From contig NZ_JAERQM010000001.1 of the NCBI RefSeq assembly GCF_019029495.1, positions 682,001-746,000 on the forward strand: a stretch of 64,000 nt of DNA, written 5' to 3'. The notes beneath the pieces were generated by a model. It did not search any database. It worked only from the letters and a program-made list of their open reading frames with translations, and had not been told where the DNA came from. Both the position numbers and the translations under genes were made by a program. The stretch comes from Falsiroseomonas oleicola (GTDB taxonomy: Bacteria > Pseudomonadota > Alphaproteobacteria > Acetobacterales > Acetobacteraceae). Below, piece after piece: positions 34,044 to 43,947 of this stretch. Numbering within the stretch: position 1 is the first letter of the stretch; every line of letters starts with the position of its first letter.

Positions 34044-34790
34044 ATGGACCAGCAGGCGGAGACGGGTAGCGCGGCCGAGGCAACACTGAAGCAGCACCTG
34101 CGCGAGCAAGGCTTCGCCTTCGCCGCCGCAGCCCAGACCGGCGCCCTGCTGGGCGAGGCCGGGCTGGCCGACTGGCAGGGCTTTGCCGCGAACTGGGGCG
34201 ACATGCCGCAGGACAGCTACATGGCCGATGGCGGCCGCTACCGCCGCCGCCGCTTCGCCGCCTTCGCCGTCTCCGCAGCCGGCGACATCACACGCAAGCC
34301 GCACCAGCCGCATTACCAGAGCCGCGACTACAACGCCCTGAATGGCGGCATCGAACGCTGGTTCGAACCGGTGGCGGACGCCATCGCCGCGCATCCCGCC
34401 CTGCTGGCCACGCTGCGGGTCTGCCACGGCCTGTTCCACCCGCTGACGCCGGACGCGGTGCGCCCGGAAAGCTGGCATGTCGAGATGCACCAGTTCCGCA
34501 TCGAGGCCCGCCCCAATGAGGCCGGGCAGCCGACACCGGAAGGCATGCACCAGGATGGCGTCGACTGGGTGCTGGTGATGCTCGTGCATCGGGAGAATGT
34601 CCTGCACGGGGAGACCAGCATCCACGACCTGCAGCGCCGGCAACTCGGCGGCTTCACCCTGACCCGGCCGATGGATTCGGCCCTGGTGGATGACAGCCGC
34701 TGCTTCCACGGTGTCACCCCGGTTCTGCCCGCCGACCCCAGCCGCCCCGCCTGGCGCGACGTGCTGGTGGTGACCTTCCGGCACATGTAG
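34044..34790 (+). CDS. 2-oxoglutarate/Fe(II)-dependent dioxygenase, IDO (L-isoleucine hydroxylase) family
   Basis: A 248-residue cytoplasmic oxygenase. The iron-binding facial triad is visible as His169-x-Asp171 in GMHQDGVDW and distal His222 in CFHGVTPV; the strand HVEMHQFRIEARP and the HGETSIHDL segment match the 2OG-Fe dioxygenase family of Bacillus L-isoleucine 4-hydroxylase. Substrates of the family are free aliphatic amino acids. A GGAG site precedes the ATG by 7 nt. It is divergent from the ABC-F gene and convergent with the P-type ATPase, so the context gives no substrate clue. Confidence 0.85.
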   Translation: MDQQAETGSAAEATLKQHLREQGFAFAAAAQTGALLGEAGLADWQGFAANWGDMPQDSYMADGGRYRRRRFAAFAVSAAGDITRKPHQPHYQSRDYNALNGGIERWFEPVADAIAAHPALLATLRVCHGLFHPLTPDAVRPESWHVEMHQFRIEARPNEAGQPTPEGMHQDGVDWVLVMLVHRENVLHGETSIHDLQRRQLGGFTLTRPMDSALVDDSRCFHGVTPVLPADPSRPAWRDVLVVTFRHM

Positions 34791-34800
34791 GCGCCGGAAC

Positions 34801-37509
34801 CTACCCCCGCTGCGCCGTCAGGCGGCGGCGCAGCAGCTTCTCCGCCTCCAGCACCAGCATCAGCACCAGCCCCATCGCCAGGATCGGCAGCCCGTCCCAG
34901 AGCGGATGCAGCGCCGTGGTGCCGAACAGCGCCTGCATCGGCGGCAGGTAGGTGAAGGCGAGTTGCAGCAGCACCACGGTGCCCACGCCGATCAGCACCG
35001 GCCGCGTGCCCATCGCGCCGCGCCAGGTGAAGGAGGTGCTGCGCTCGAACCGCACGCTGAACAGATAGGCGATCTCCATCACCACGATGGTGTTCACCGC
35101 CGCCGTCCGTGACGCCTCCAGCGACAGGCCACGCCCCTGCGACAGGCCGAAGATGGCGAAGGTGCCCAGCGTGAACAGCACGGAAACCAGCACCACCCGC
35201 CAGACCAGCAGGCCGGACAGCAGCGGATCCTTGGGCGAGCGCGGCGGCCGGCGCATCAGATCCGCCTCCCCCACCTCGAAGGCCAGGACCAGGCCGAGCG
35301 TGCTGGCGGTGGCCATGTTGATCCACAGGATCTGCACCGGCGTCAGCGGCAGGGTCAGGCCGAGCAGGATGGCGGTGATGACCACCAGCGCCTCCCCGCC
35401 ATTGGTCGGCAGGGTCCAGGCGATGACCTTCTGGATATTGTCGAAGACGGTGCGGCCTTCCCGCACCGCGGCGGCGATGGTGGCGAAGTTGTCGTCCGCC
35501 AGGACCATCTCCGCCGCCTCCTTCGCCGCTTCCGTGCCCTTCTGACCCATGGCGACGCCGACATCGGCGCGCTTCAGCGCCGGCGCGTCGTTCACGCCGT
35601 CCCCGGTCATGGCCACCACCGCGCCATCCGCCTGCAGGGCCTCCACCAACCGCAGCTTATGTTCCGGGCTGGTGCGGGCGAAGACGTCGCTCTCCTTCGC
35701 CCGCGCGCGCAGCGCCGCATCGTCCAGCGTGTCGAGATCGGCGCCGGTGATGACGGAACCGGCGCCGCGCAGCCCGACCTGGCGGGCGATGGCGCCGGCG
35801 GTGGCGGCATGGTCGCCGGTGATCATCTTCACGCGGATGCCGGCGGCCTGACATTCCGCGACGGCCGCCACCGCTTCCTCCCGCGGCGGATCGATCAGGC
35901 CGAGCAGGCCGAGCAGCGTCAGCCCGCCTTCGACATCCGCCTCCGCCAGCGCTGTCGTGCCCTGGGGCATGGCGCGTTCCGCCACGGCAATGACGCGCAG
36001 GCCGGACGCGGCCAGCGCCTCCGCCCGCCCTGCCCATTCGGCAGCGTCCAGCGGCGTATCGGCGTCCTCACCACGCTGCCGGTCGCACATCCCCAGCAGC
36101 CGTTCCGGCGCGCCCTTCACGCAGGCGAAGGCGCCCGCATGGTCGGCGTGCAGCGTCGCCATGAAGCGGTGGCGGGAATCGAAGGGAATCTCGTCCCGGC
36201 GCGGAAAGCGCAGCCGGGCGGCCTCGGCCGGCACGCCGGCGCGGGCGGCGAAGGCCAGCAGCGCGCCTTCCATCGGATCGCCGGCCACCACCCAGCCATC
36301 CTTCGCCTCCTCCCGCAGCGCCGCGTCGTTGCAGAGGGTGCTGGCGCGCGCCAGCCGGGCGAGCAGCGCCTGCGCGGCCTCCGCCGGCCGCTCGCCCTCC
36401 AGCGTCACCGCACCCTCGGGCGCATAGCCCTCGCCCGTCACCTCGAAGCGACCAAGGGCGGTGTCCACCGCCGCCACCATCATCTCGTTGCGGGTCAGCG
36501 TGCCGGTCTTGTCGGAGCAGATGACGGAGACGGAGCCCAGCGTCTCCACCGCCGGCAGCCGCCGAACGATGGCCCGCCGTGCCGCCATGCGCCGCACGCC
36601 GATGGCCAGGGTGATGGTCATCACCGCCGGCAGCCCTTCCGGAATTGCGGCGACGGCGACGCTGATGACGGCGAGGAAGGCATCCCCCATCGCATAGCCG
36701 CGCAGTTGCCAGGCGAAGGCGAACAGCAAAGCGGCGACGCCGAGGATCACGAAGGTCAGCCGGCGCGCGAAGATGTCCATCTGCCGCAGCAGCGGCGTGG
36801 CCAGGGTCTGCACCGCGCCGATCATGCCGCTGATCCGGCCGAGTTCCGTCGCCGGGCCGGTGGCCACCACCAGCCCCGTCGCCTGCCCGGCCGCGACCAG
36901 CGTGCCGGAGAAGGCGATGCTGGCGCGGTCGCCGAGCGGCGCTTCCTCCGCCACCGCCGCAACGGCCTTTTCCGCCGGCACGGACTCGCCCGTCAGCATC
37001 GCTTCCTCGATGCGCAGGCCGCGCGCGCGGATCAGGCGCAGATCGGCGGGCACGCGATCGCCCGCTTCCAGCAGCACGATGTCGCCCGGCACGAGATCAC
37101 CCGCATCCACCGTGCGCCGCGCCCCGTCGCGGAGCGCGGAGGCATGCGGGGTCAGCATGTCCTGGATGGCGTTCAGCGCCTGTTCGGCGCGGCCTTCCTG
37201 CACGAAGCCGACCACCGCATTGACCAGCACCACGCCCAGGATCACGGCCGCATCGATGAAATGGCCGAGCAGCGCGACGATGACCGCGGAGGCCAGCATC
37301 ACATGGATCAGCATGTTGCTGAATTGCCCGAGGAAGCGGCGCAGCGCGCTGCGCGGGGCGGCGGAAGGCAGGCGGTTCGGCCCGTGCTCGGCCAGGCGGC
37401 GTGCCGCCTCCCCGGCTGAAAGCCCGCTGGGGGAGGATTGCAGGCGCTCCGTCGCCGCCTCGGCGGAAAGCGCGTGCCAGGCGATGTCGGGCCGCGGCGG
37501 CGCCGTCAC
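34801..37509 (-). CDS. P-type (P2-like) cation-transporting ATPase
   Basis: A 902-residue membrane pump. The N-terminal cation-ATPase domain (GLSAGEAARRLAEHGPNRLP), actuator motif MLTGESVPAEK, M4 motif AAIPEGLPAVMTITLAIGV, phosphorylation site VICSDKTGTLTRNEM (about residue 330) and hinge TGDGVNDAPALKRADVG are all intact. M6 reads LWINMATASTLGLVLAFE, lacking the Asp of the NLVTDG motif in Ca2+ pumps, so the ion is uncertain. The GTG start is the first possible codon in a frame open for about 20 codons upstream, so the true start could be a non-standard one nearby. Confidence 0.9.
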   Translation of the reverse strand: MTAPPRPDIAWHALSAEAATERLQSSPSGLSAGEAARRLAEHGPNRLPSAAPRSALRRFLGQFSNMLIHVMLASAVIVALLGHFIDAAVILGVVLVNAVVGFVQEGRAEQALNAIQDMLTPHASALRDGARRTVDAGDLVPGDIVLLEAGDRVPADLRLIRARGLRIEEAMLTGESVPAEKAVAAVAEEAPLGDRASIAFSGTLVAAGQATGLVVATGPATELGRISGMIGAVQTLATPLLRQMDIFARRLTFVILGVAALLFAFAWQLRGYAMGDAFLAVISVAVAAIPEGLPAVMTITLAIGVRRMAARRAIVRRLPAVETLGSVSVICSDKTGTLTRNEMMVAAVDTALGRFEVTGEGYAPEGAVTLEGERPAEAAQALLARLARASTLCNDAALREEAKDGWVVAGDPMEGALLAFAARAGVPAEAARLRFPRRDEIPFDSRHRFMATLHADHAGAFACVKGAPERLLGMCDRQRGEDADTPLDAAEWAGRAEALAASGLRVIAVAERAMPQGTTALAEADVEGGLTLLGLLGLIDPPREEAVAAVAECQAAGIRVKMITGDHAATAGAIARQVGLRGAGSVITGADLDTLDDAALRARAKESDVFARTSPEHKLRLVEALQADGAVVAMTGDGVNDAPALKRADVGVAMGQKGTEAAKEAAEMVLADDNFATIAAAVREGRTVFDNIQKVIAWTLPTNGGEALVVITAILLGLTLPLTPVQILWINMATASTLGLVLAFEVGEADLMRRPPRSPKDPLLSGLLVWRVVLVSVLFTLGTFAIFGLSQGRGLSLEASRTAAVNTIVVMEIAYLFSVRFERSTSFTWRGAMGTRPVLIGVGTVVLLQLAFTYLPPMQALFGTTALHPLWDGLPILAMGLVLMLVLEAEKLLRRRLTAQRG

Positions 37510-37650
37510 CAGCCGCGGCCCACGGCGCAGGAAGTCCGCCGGCTGGCGTATGGAGTTGTCATCATGATCTCAGTCCCCGATTCGAGAGCCCTGCCCTGGC
37601 GAAGCGAGCGAGCGATGGCGCAGCGTCGCGTGTAGATGGGCCGGGGCGCC

Positions 37651-37664
37651 ATGATTCAGGTCAA
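37651..37664. promoter_or_regulatory. weak FNR/FixK-like box between the P-type ATPase and RND genes
   Basis: ATGAT-TCAG-GTCAA departs from TTGAT-N4-ATCAA at one base per half-site. It lies in the 249-bp divergent gap. Similar pumps are often in low-oxygen regulons of Alphaproteobacteria, but the match is imperfect. Confidence 0.3.
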
Positions 37665-37758
37665 GCTGGGTCCGGATGGCGGACACGCTCGCGTGACCCG
37701 ACGCAACCGCCTTGGTGCCGAAACCTTGGGATAGGTGAGGTGCAATGGGGGACGGGGT

Positions 37759-38886
37759 ATGGCGATGATGCAGCGGCGCGGCGGCGTGTTGGCAGGCACG
37801 GCGGCGCTGATCGGCCTCGTCTTCACCCTGGCCGCCACCGCGCAGCCCACCCCGCCACCCCCGGCGGTGATGGTGGCGGAGGTGACGGCGGAACCGGTCA
37901 GCCGCCCGGCCGAGTTCATCGGCCGGATGGAGGCGATCCGTAGCCTCGACATCCGCAGCCGCGTGCAGGGTTTTGTGACCGAGGTGCCCTTCGAGGAAGG
38001 CTCCGCCGTGCGGCGCGGCGACACGCTGTTCGTGCTGGACCCGGCACAGCATGAGGCCGAACTGGCCTCGGTCGAGGCGCAGCTGTCCCGCGCCCAGGCC
38101 ACGGCGGAGGAAGCCCAGCGCAGCCTTGGGCGCAGTGCCGAATTGCGCCGCACCAACACCGTGCCGCAGGCGCGGGTGGATGAGGCCCAGGCCGTCTATG
38201 ATGCCGCGCGGGCGGATGTGCTGGCGGCCGAAGCCGCGGTACGGCTGGCGCGCCTGACGCTGTCCTATACGCGCATCGAGGCCGCGATCGATGGCCGCAT
38301 CGGCCGCGCCAACTTCACCACAGGCGCGCTTGTGGGGCCGGATAGCGGCGCGCTGGCGCGGGTGGTGCAGTTGCAGCCCCTGCGCGTGGTCTTCTCCGTC
38401 ACCGAGGGCATGATCGTCGATTTCCGCGAGGCGCAGCGGCGCGAGGGCGCCATCGCCCCCGACCTGGCGCTGCAACTGCGCCTGCCCAATGGCAGCCTGT
38501 ATGACCTGCCCGGGCGCTTTGATTTCCTGGACAGCGAGGTGGCGAGCAACACCGGCACCGTCGCCGTGCGCGCCATCTTCGACAATCCGGACGAAATCCT
38601 GCTGCCCGGCCAGTTCGTCACCGTAATCGTCGCCGCGCGCGCGACGGAACGGCGGCCGCTCGTGCCCTTTTCCGCCGTGCAACGGGACCGGGAAGGCCCC
38701 TTCGTCTTTATCCTGGGTGAGAACGACACGGTGGCGCGGCGGCGTATCGAAACCGGTGCGCGGCTGCCGCGGGGCTGGTCCGTCTCGGGCGGGCTGGAGG
38801 CGGGGGAGACGGTGGTGGTGCAGGGCACGCAGCGCCTGCGCGACGGGCTGACGGTTCGTCCCTCGCGCCAGGGTGAAGGCTCGTGA
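37759..38886 (+). CDS. RND efflux pump periplasmic adaptor (membrane fusion protein)
   Basis: A 375-residue adaptor. The signal/anchor is [29 protein letters not shown], without a lipobox Cys. Then come the lipoyl half-motif [26 protein letters not shown], the long helical hairpin (about residues 90-150), the second lipoyl half [28 protein letters not shown] and the beta-barrel [19 protein letters not shown], as in AcrA/MexA. Its stop overlaps the GTG of the permease (GTGA). No TolC-like outer-membrane gene is present, so a remote one must be shared. Confidence 0.94.
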   Translation: MAMMQRRGGVLAGTAALIGLVFTLAATAQPTPPPPAVMVAEVTAEPVSRPAEFIGRMEAIRSLDIRSRVQGFVTEVPFEEGSAVRRGDTLFVLDPAQHEAELASVEAQLSRAQATAEEAQRSLGRSAELRRTNTVPQARVDEAQAVYDAARADVLAAEAAVRLARLTLSYTRIEAAIDGRIGRANFTTGALVGPDSGALARVVQLQPLRVVFSVTEGMIVDFREAQRREGAIAPDLALQLRLPNGSLYDLPGRFDFLDSEVASNTGTVAVRAIFDNPDEILLPGQFVTVIVAARATERRPLVPFSAVQRDREGPFVFILGENDTVARRRIETGARLPRGWSVSGGLEAGETVVVQGTQRLRDGLTVRPSRQGEGS

Positions 38887-41800
38887 TTTCCAGCCTCTTC
38901 ATCTCCCGCCCCCGGCTGGCGGCGGCGATTTCCATCGTCATCCTGCTGGCCGGCGCCATCGCCTATCTGTTCCTGCCGGTGCAGCAATATCCGCGGATCG
39001 CGCCACCTTCGGTGAGCATCTCGGCGAACTATCCCGGCGCCAATGCGCAGGTCATCGCCGATACCGTCGGCGCGCCGCTGGAATCCGCGGTGAATGGGGT
39101 GGAGGGCATGATCTACATGTCCTCCAACAGCTCCAATGCCGGGCAATACACGCTGACGGTGACCTTCGAGGTCGGCACGGATGCCGATATCGCGCAGGTG
39201 AATGTGCAGAACCGCGTGCAGCTGGCCTCCTCCTCCCTGCCCTCGCAGGTGGTGCAGCAGGGCGTCACGGTGCGCGCGCAGTCGCCCGACTTCCTGCTCG
39301 CCATCGCCTTCCACACGGCGGAGGGCAGCGCATTGAACCCGCTGGAGGTCAGCAACCACGCCAGCACCCTGGTCGCCGATGCGATGTCGCGGATCGAGGG
39401 TGTGGGCGAGGCACGCTCCCTCGGCACCGCCGACTATGCCATGCGCATCTGGCTGGACCCGCATCGCATGGCGGTGCTGGGGCTGACTCCGGATGATGTG
39501 GCGGCGGCGATCGCGCGACAGAACGTGCAGGCCTCGCTCGGCCAGGCCGGCGGTGCGCCCGCCCCGGCCGGGCAGCAGGACCAGTACACCATCCTGGCGG
39601 AAGGCCGCCTGCCGGATGCCGCGGCCTTTGGCGAGATCATCATCCGCGCCGGCGCCGATGGCGCCATCCTGCGCATCCGCGATATCGCCCGCACGGAGCT
39701 GGGCGCGCAGAGCTACATGGCCGGCGCCAGCTTCCGCGGCCAACCGGCCACGATGATGACCATCTCCCAATCCCCCGGCGCCAATGCGCTGGACACCGCC
39801 GATGCGGTGCGGGCGGAGCTGGAACGGCTGGCGCGCGATTTCCCGCAGGGGATGGAATATGCGGTGATCTACGACGCCACCGCCTTCGTCCGCGCCACGG
39901 TGCGGGAGATTCTGGTGACGCTGGCGATGACCTTCGTCATCGTCGTGCTGGTGACCTACGTCTTCCTGCGAAGCTGGCGCGCCACGCTGATCCCGGCGCT
40001 GACCATTCCGGTTTCGCTCATCGGCACGCTGGCCGTGCTGCTGGCCGCCGGTTTCTCCGCCAATACGGTCAGCCTGCTCGCGCTGATCCTGGCCATCGGC
40101 CTGGTGGTCGATGACGCGATCCTGGTGGTGGAGAATGTCGAGCGCATCCTGGAGGAGACGCCGGAGATCACCGCCGCCGAGGCCGCGCACCGCGCCATGG
40201 CGCAGGTCTCGACGCCGATCATCACCACCACGCTGGTGCTGCTGGCGGTCTTCGTGCCCACCGCCTTCCTGCCCGGCATCAACGGCCAGCTCTACCGGCA
40301 ATTCGCCATCACCATCTCCTCCGCCCTCGTGCTGTCCTCCGTCGTGGCGCTGACGCTGGCGCCGGCGCTGGCGGCCAGCCTGCTGCATCGCAGCCCGCCG
40401 GGGCGCGGGCCGCTGGCCGCCTTTGCGCGTGGGCTGGACTGGCTGCGCGACCGCTATGTCGTCGCCGTCGGCTGGCTGGTGGCGCGCGGCGTGGTGGCGC
40501 TGGGCGCGGTGCTGCTCAGCATGGCCGGCGCGGTCTATCTGTTCATGGCCCTGCCCTCGACCCTGGTGCCGAATGAGGACCAGGGCGCGGTCTTCGTGGA
40601 TATCCAGCTTCCCGATGCGGCCTCCCTGGAACGGACGCAAGCGGTGGTGGCGCAGGTGCGGGATATCATGGCGGAGACGCCGGGCGTGCGCGACGTGGTG
40701 ATGGTCGCCGGCTTCAGCATGTTGCAGGGATCGCCGCGACCGAATGGCGGATTCGGCCTGGCCGCGCTGCATCCCTGGAACGAGCGTGACGCGGAGGCGG
40801 AAGGGCTCGGACGGATTCTCGGCACGCTGCAACAGCGTTTCGCGGCGATCCCGGAAGCCCAGGTCATCGCCTTCCCGCCGCCCGCCTTGCCGGGTGCCGG
40901 ATCGGTGGGTGGCCTTGATTTCCGCCTGCAGGCGCAGCGTGGCCAATCGCCGCAGGAGCTGGCGGAGGTCACCCGCGCCTTGGTCGCCGCCGCCAACGGC
41001 CATCAGGCGGTGGGCAGCGCCTCCTCCAGCTTCTCGGCAGAGGTGCCGCAGATTCGGCTGAACCTCGACCGCACGCGGGCGGAGGCCTTTGGGGTTGGCG
41101 TCGGCGATGTGTTCTCCACCATCGGCACCTTCTTCGGGTCTCGCTACGTCAACGACTTCACCTATGCCAACCGCGTCTACCAGGTGGTGATGCAGGCCGA
41201 TGCGCCGCATCGCGCCACGCCGGATGCGGTGCTGGAGGTGCATCTGCGCAATGCGGAGGGCGGCATGGTGCCGGTGCGCGCCCTGGCGGGTATCGAGACC
41301 GAGCTCGGCCCCTATGCGCTGTCCCGCTACAACCTGGCGCTTGCCGCGCAGATCAATGCGCAGGCGGCGGAGGGCGCCAGCACCGGCGCGGCGATCGAGG
41401 CCTTGCAGGAGGCGGCGGCGGAGGTGCTACCGGAAGGCTACAGCTACGAATGGTCCGGCACCGCCTTCCAGCAGTTGCGGGCCGGCGCGCAACTGCCGGT
41501 GATCCTCGCAGTGGCGCTGGCCTTCGCCTATCTGTTCCTGCTGGCGCAATATGAAAGCTGGACGCTGCCACTGCCGATTCTGCTGTCCCTCGCCGTGGCG
41601 GGTCTGGGCGCCACTGCGACGCTGACGCTGGTGGGGCTGGAGAACAGCCTTTATGCGCAGATCGGGCTGGTGCTGCTGATCGCCCTGGCCAGCAAGAACG
41701 CCATCCTGATCGTCGAATTCGCAAGGCTGCAACGCGATGCGGGGAAAAGCGTGGCAGAGGCGGCTTCCATCGCCGCCGCGCAGCGCTTCCGCGCGGTGCT

Positions 41801-42008
41801 GATGACGGCGATTTCCTTCATCATCGGCGTGCTGCCGCTGGCCCTGTCCTCCGGCGCCGGGGCCGGTGCGCGCAGCGCCATCGGCTTCACCGTGCTGGGC
41901 GGCATGGTGGCGGCGACCAGCCTGGGGCTGCTGGTGATTCCGGCGCTCTATGCCGTGGTGCAGCGGCTGGCGGAGGGCGCGGCGGCGCGCTTCGGCGGCA
42001 AGGCGTGA
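38883..42008 (+). CDS. RND efflux permease, HAE1 (AcrB-like) family
   Basis: A 1041-residue inner-membrane proton antiporter with 12 helices and two large periplasmic loops. Typical sequences are [31 protein letters not shown] at the start, [20 protein letters not shown] with the paired Asp residues of helix 4, and the helix 10-11 region [24 protein letters not shown]. The length and order match multidrug pumps that export hydrophobic drugs, dyes or solvents. The substrate is not predictable. Its stop (42006-42008) directly abuts the stop of the convergent fabI-like gene. Confidence 0.95.
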   Translation: MISSLFISRPRLAAAISIVILLAGAIAYLFLPVQQYPRIAPPSVSISANYPGANAQVIADTVGAPLESAVNGVEGMIYMSSNSSNAGQYTLTVTFEVGTDADIAQVNVQNRVQLASSSLPSQVVQQGVTVRAQSPDFLLAIAFHTAEGSALNPLEVSNHASTLVADAMSRIEGVGEARSLGTADYAMRIWLDPHRMAVLGLTPDDVAAAIARQNVQASLGQAGGAPAPAGQQDQYTILAEGRLPDAAAFGEIIIRAGADGAILRIRDIARTELGAQSYMAGASFRGQPATMMTISQSPGANALDTADAVRAELERLARDFPQGMEYAVIYDATAFVRATVREILVTLAMTFVIVVLVTYVFLRSWRATLIPALTIPVSLIGTLAVLLAAGFSANTVSLLALILAIGLVVDDAILVVENVERILEETPEITAAEAAHRAMAQVSTPIITTTLVLLAVFVPTAFLPGINGQLYRQFAITISSALVLSSVVALTLAPALAASLLHRSPPGRGPLAAFARGLDWLRDRYVVAVGWLVARGVVALGAVLLSMAGAVYLFMALPSTLVPNEDQGAVFVDIQLPDAASLERTQAVVAQVRDIMAETPGVRDVVMVAGFSMLQGSPRPNGGFGLAALHPWNERDAEAEGLGRILGTLQQRFAAIPEAQVIAFPPPALPGAGSVGGLDFRLQAQRGQSPQELAEVTRALVAAANGHQAVGSASSSFSAEVPQIRLNLDRTRAEAFGVGVGDVFSTIGTFFGSRYVNDFTYANRVYQVVMQADAPHRATPDAVLEVHLRNAEGGMVPVRALAGIETELGPYALSRYNLALAAQINAQAAEGASTGAAIEALQEAAAEVLPEGYSYEWSGTAFQQLRAGAQLPVILAVALAFAYLFLLAQYESWTLPLPILLSLAVAGLGATATLTLVGLENSLYAQIGLVLLIALASKNAILIVEFARLQRDAGKSVAEAASIAAAQRFRAVLMTAISFIIGVLPLALSSGAGAGARSAIGFTVLGGMVAATSLGLLVIPALYAVVQRLAEGAAARFGGKA

Positions 42009-42782
42009 TCACGCCACGGTATGCGCGCCATTGTCGGCATGCACCACCGAACCGCTCATCGGCGCGGCCGCCTCGCTGGCCAGGAAGGCGGCGATGCGGC
42101 CAATCTCCTCGATGCTGACCAGATGGCCCGTGGGCGTGCGCGCCCGCACGCGGTCCAGCAATTCGTCGAAGCGGTCGATGCCCGAGGCCGCGCGGGTAAG
42201 GATGGCGCCCGCCGAAATCGCAAAGGCGCGGATGCGGCGCGGCGCGAGGTCGGCGGCCATGTAGCGCACGCTGGATTCCAGCGCGGCCTTCACCGGTCCC
42301 ATCAGATTGTAATTCTCCACCACCCGATCCGCGCCGTAGAAGCTGACGGTCATCATGCTGCCGCCTTGCGTCATCAGCGGCGCCGCCAGCCGCGCCATGC
42401 GGAGGAAGGAGTGGCAGGAGACGTCCATCGCCATGGCGAATCCCTCCGCCGAACAGTCGACGACGCTGGCATGCAGATCCTCGCGCGGGGCGAAGGCGAT
42501 GGAGTGCAGCAGGAAATCCAGCCGGCCCCAGTCCCGCGCGATGTGTTCGAACACTGCTTCGAGCTGGCCGGGGATGCGCACGTCGCAGGGTAGCAGCAGC
42601 GCCGCGCCCAACTCCTCCGCCACCGGGCGCACGAAGGGCGCCGCCTTCTCGTTCAGATAGGTCACGGCCAGTTCGGCCCCGGCCTGGCGAAAGGCGGTGG
42701 CGCAGCCAGCGGCGATGCTCTGGCCATTGGCGATGCCCACCACCAACCCGCGCTTGCCGGCGAGATCGACGATCGGGGTCAT
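42009..42782 (-). CDS. fabI: enoyl-[ACP] reductase, FabI type
   Basis: A 257-residue NADH-dependent reductase of the FabI branch of the SDR family. It has the divergent nucleotide motif GLVVGIANGQSIAAGCATAF, LHSIAFAPREDL, and the FabI-specific YNLMGPVKAALE with catalytic Tyr and Lys spaced six apart, followed by RIRAFAISAGAILTRAASGI. It is the last gene of the phaC-ptb-ackA-fabI operon, 1 nt after ackA. In this setting it may be a second FabI reducing crotonyl or enoyl thioesters to burn reductant under low oxygen rather than the housekeeping enzyme; that is inference. Confidence 0.88.
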   Translation of the reverse strand: MTPIVDLAGKRGLVVGIANGQSIAAGCATAFRQAGAELAVTYLNEKAAPFVRPVAEELGAALLLPCDVRIPGQLEAVFEHIARDWGRLDFLLHSIAFAPREDLHASVVDCSAEGFAMAMDVSCHSFLRMARLAAPLMTQGGSMMTVSFYGADRVVENYNLMGPVKAALESSVRYMAADLAPRRIRAFAISAGAILTRAASGIDRFDELLDRVRARTPTGHLVSIEEIGRIAAFLASEAAAPMSGSVVHADNGAHTVA

Positions 42783-42783
42783 G

Positions 42784-43947
42784 TCAGGCTCCTTCCTCGC
42801 GCAGCAGTGACAGCGCTTCATCCGCCACCACCTGCTCCTCATCGGTCTGCAGCACCAGCACGGCGATGCGGCTGCCGGCGGCGCTGATGGTTTCGGCATT
42901 CGCGGCATTTGCCGCGTCGTCCAGTACCACGCCCAGCCAGGCGAGGCGGGCGCAAACGGCGGCACGGATCGCGGGCTGGTGCTCACCGATGCCGGCGGTG
43001 AAGACCAGCGCATCCAGCCCGCCCAGCGTCGTCGCCAGCCGTGCCACCTCGCCCGAGATGCGGAAGGTGAAGACATCCAGCGCCTGGCGCGCCTCCGGTC
43101 GGTCACTGGCCAGCAGGTCGCGGCTGTCGGCGCTGAGGCCGGACATGCCGAGCAGCCCGCTGTGACGGTTCAGCATCTCCTCCACCGCCGCCAGGGTCTG
43201 GCCGCCGGGGCCCAGCAGATGCAGCAGCACGCCGGGGTCGAGCGCGCCGGGGCGCGTCGCCATCGGGATTCCATCTAGCGTGGAAAAGCCCATGGAACTG
43301 TCGCGGCTGACCCCGGCCTCCAGCGCGCAGAGGCTGGCACCGCTGCCGAGATGCGCCACCACCACGCGACCCGCCGCCAGCGCCGGTGCGCGGCGCGCCA
43401 GCGTCGCGGCGATGGATGCGTATGACAGGCCGTGGAAGCCGTAGCGCCTGATGCCTTCCGCATGCAGCGCGCGCGGAATGGCGAAGCGGCAGACCTCATC
43501 CGCCTGCTGGCGATGAAAGGCCGTGTCGAAGGAGGCGGTCTGCATCAGCGCCGGCCGCCAGGCACGCAGCGCGTGGATCAGCCGCAGGCTGGCCGGCTGA
43601 TGCAGCGGCGCGCGCGGTACCAGCGCCTCGATCGCCGCGAGGCTGTCGGGATCGATCCGGGCGGGGCCGGCAAAATCCTCCCCGCCATGCACCACGCGGT
43701 GCCCGGCGACGGCCAGGCGCGACAGGTCGAAGCGTATATCGATCGCCGCAAGCATATCGGCCAGCATGGTCTCCGGCGTGCCGTTCAGCGCGATCCGCTG
43801 ATCGTCGAACTGCAGCACCAGCGGCGCATGCCGCAGATCCAGCACGCCGCCTGCCAGCCGACCGGCCCGCCTTGCCCGAATGGCGAAAAGGCCGAGCTTC
43901 ACGGTGGAGGAGCCGGCGTTGAAGGTCAGCAGCAGCGGCTGGCTCAT
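42784..43947 (-). CDS. ackA: acetate kinase (acetate/propionate family kinase)
   Basis: A 387-residue ASKHA-fold kinase converting acetyl-phosphate and ADP to acetate and ATP. It shows NAGSSTVKLGLF at the start, AVAGHRVVHGG, the FDTAFH motif, IRRYGFHGLSYASIA, HLGSGASLCALEAGVSRDSSMGFSTLDGIPMATRPGALDPG, and the C-terminal FTAGIGEHQPAIRAAV. The start codon overlaps the upstream Ptb stop (ATGA), so acyl-phosphate made by that enzyme is passed on for substrate-level ATP formation. Confidence 0.95.
   Translation of the reverse strand: MSQPLLLTFNAGSSTVKLGLFAIRARRAGRLAGGVLDLRHAPLVLQFDDQRIALNGTPETMLADMLAAIDIRFDLSRLAVAGHRVVHGGEDFAGPARIDPDSLAAIEALVPRAPLHQPASLRLIHALRAWRPALMQTASFDTAFHRQQADEVCRFAIPRALHAEGIRRYGFHGLSYASIAATLARRAPALAAGRVVVAHLGSGASLCALEAGVSRDSSMGFSTLDGIPMATRPGALDPGVLLHLLGPGGQTLAAVEEMLNRHSGLLGMSGLSADSRDLLASDRPEARQALDVFTFRISGEVARLATTLGGLDALVFTAGIGEHQPAIRAAVCARLAWLGVVLDDAANAANAETISAAGSRIAVLVLQTDEEQVVADEALSLLREEGA

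Noticed and set aside
33845-34069. Plus-strand frame of 74 codons upstream of the dioxygenase
   Set aside because: No ribosome site or motif, and it overlaps the minus-strand leader region and the dioxygenase start.
37651-37664. FNR box as firm regulatory site for the P-type ATPase and RND pump
   Set aside because: One mismatch in each half-site and no supporting promoter; kept only as a low-confidence feature.
38265-41243. Very long open frame antisense to the RND permease (about 990 codons)
   Set aside because: High GC makes stop codons rare on the opposite strand. The translation is Arg/His/Gln-rich without motifs, while the sense strand encodes a full AcrB-like protein.
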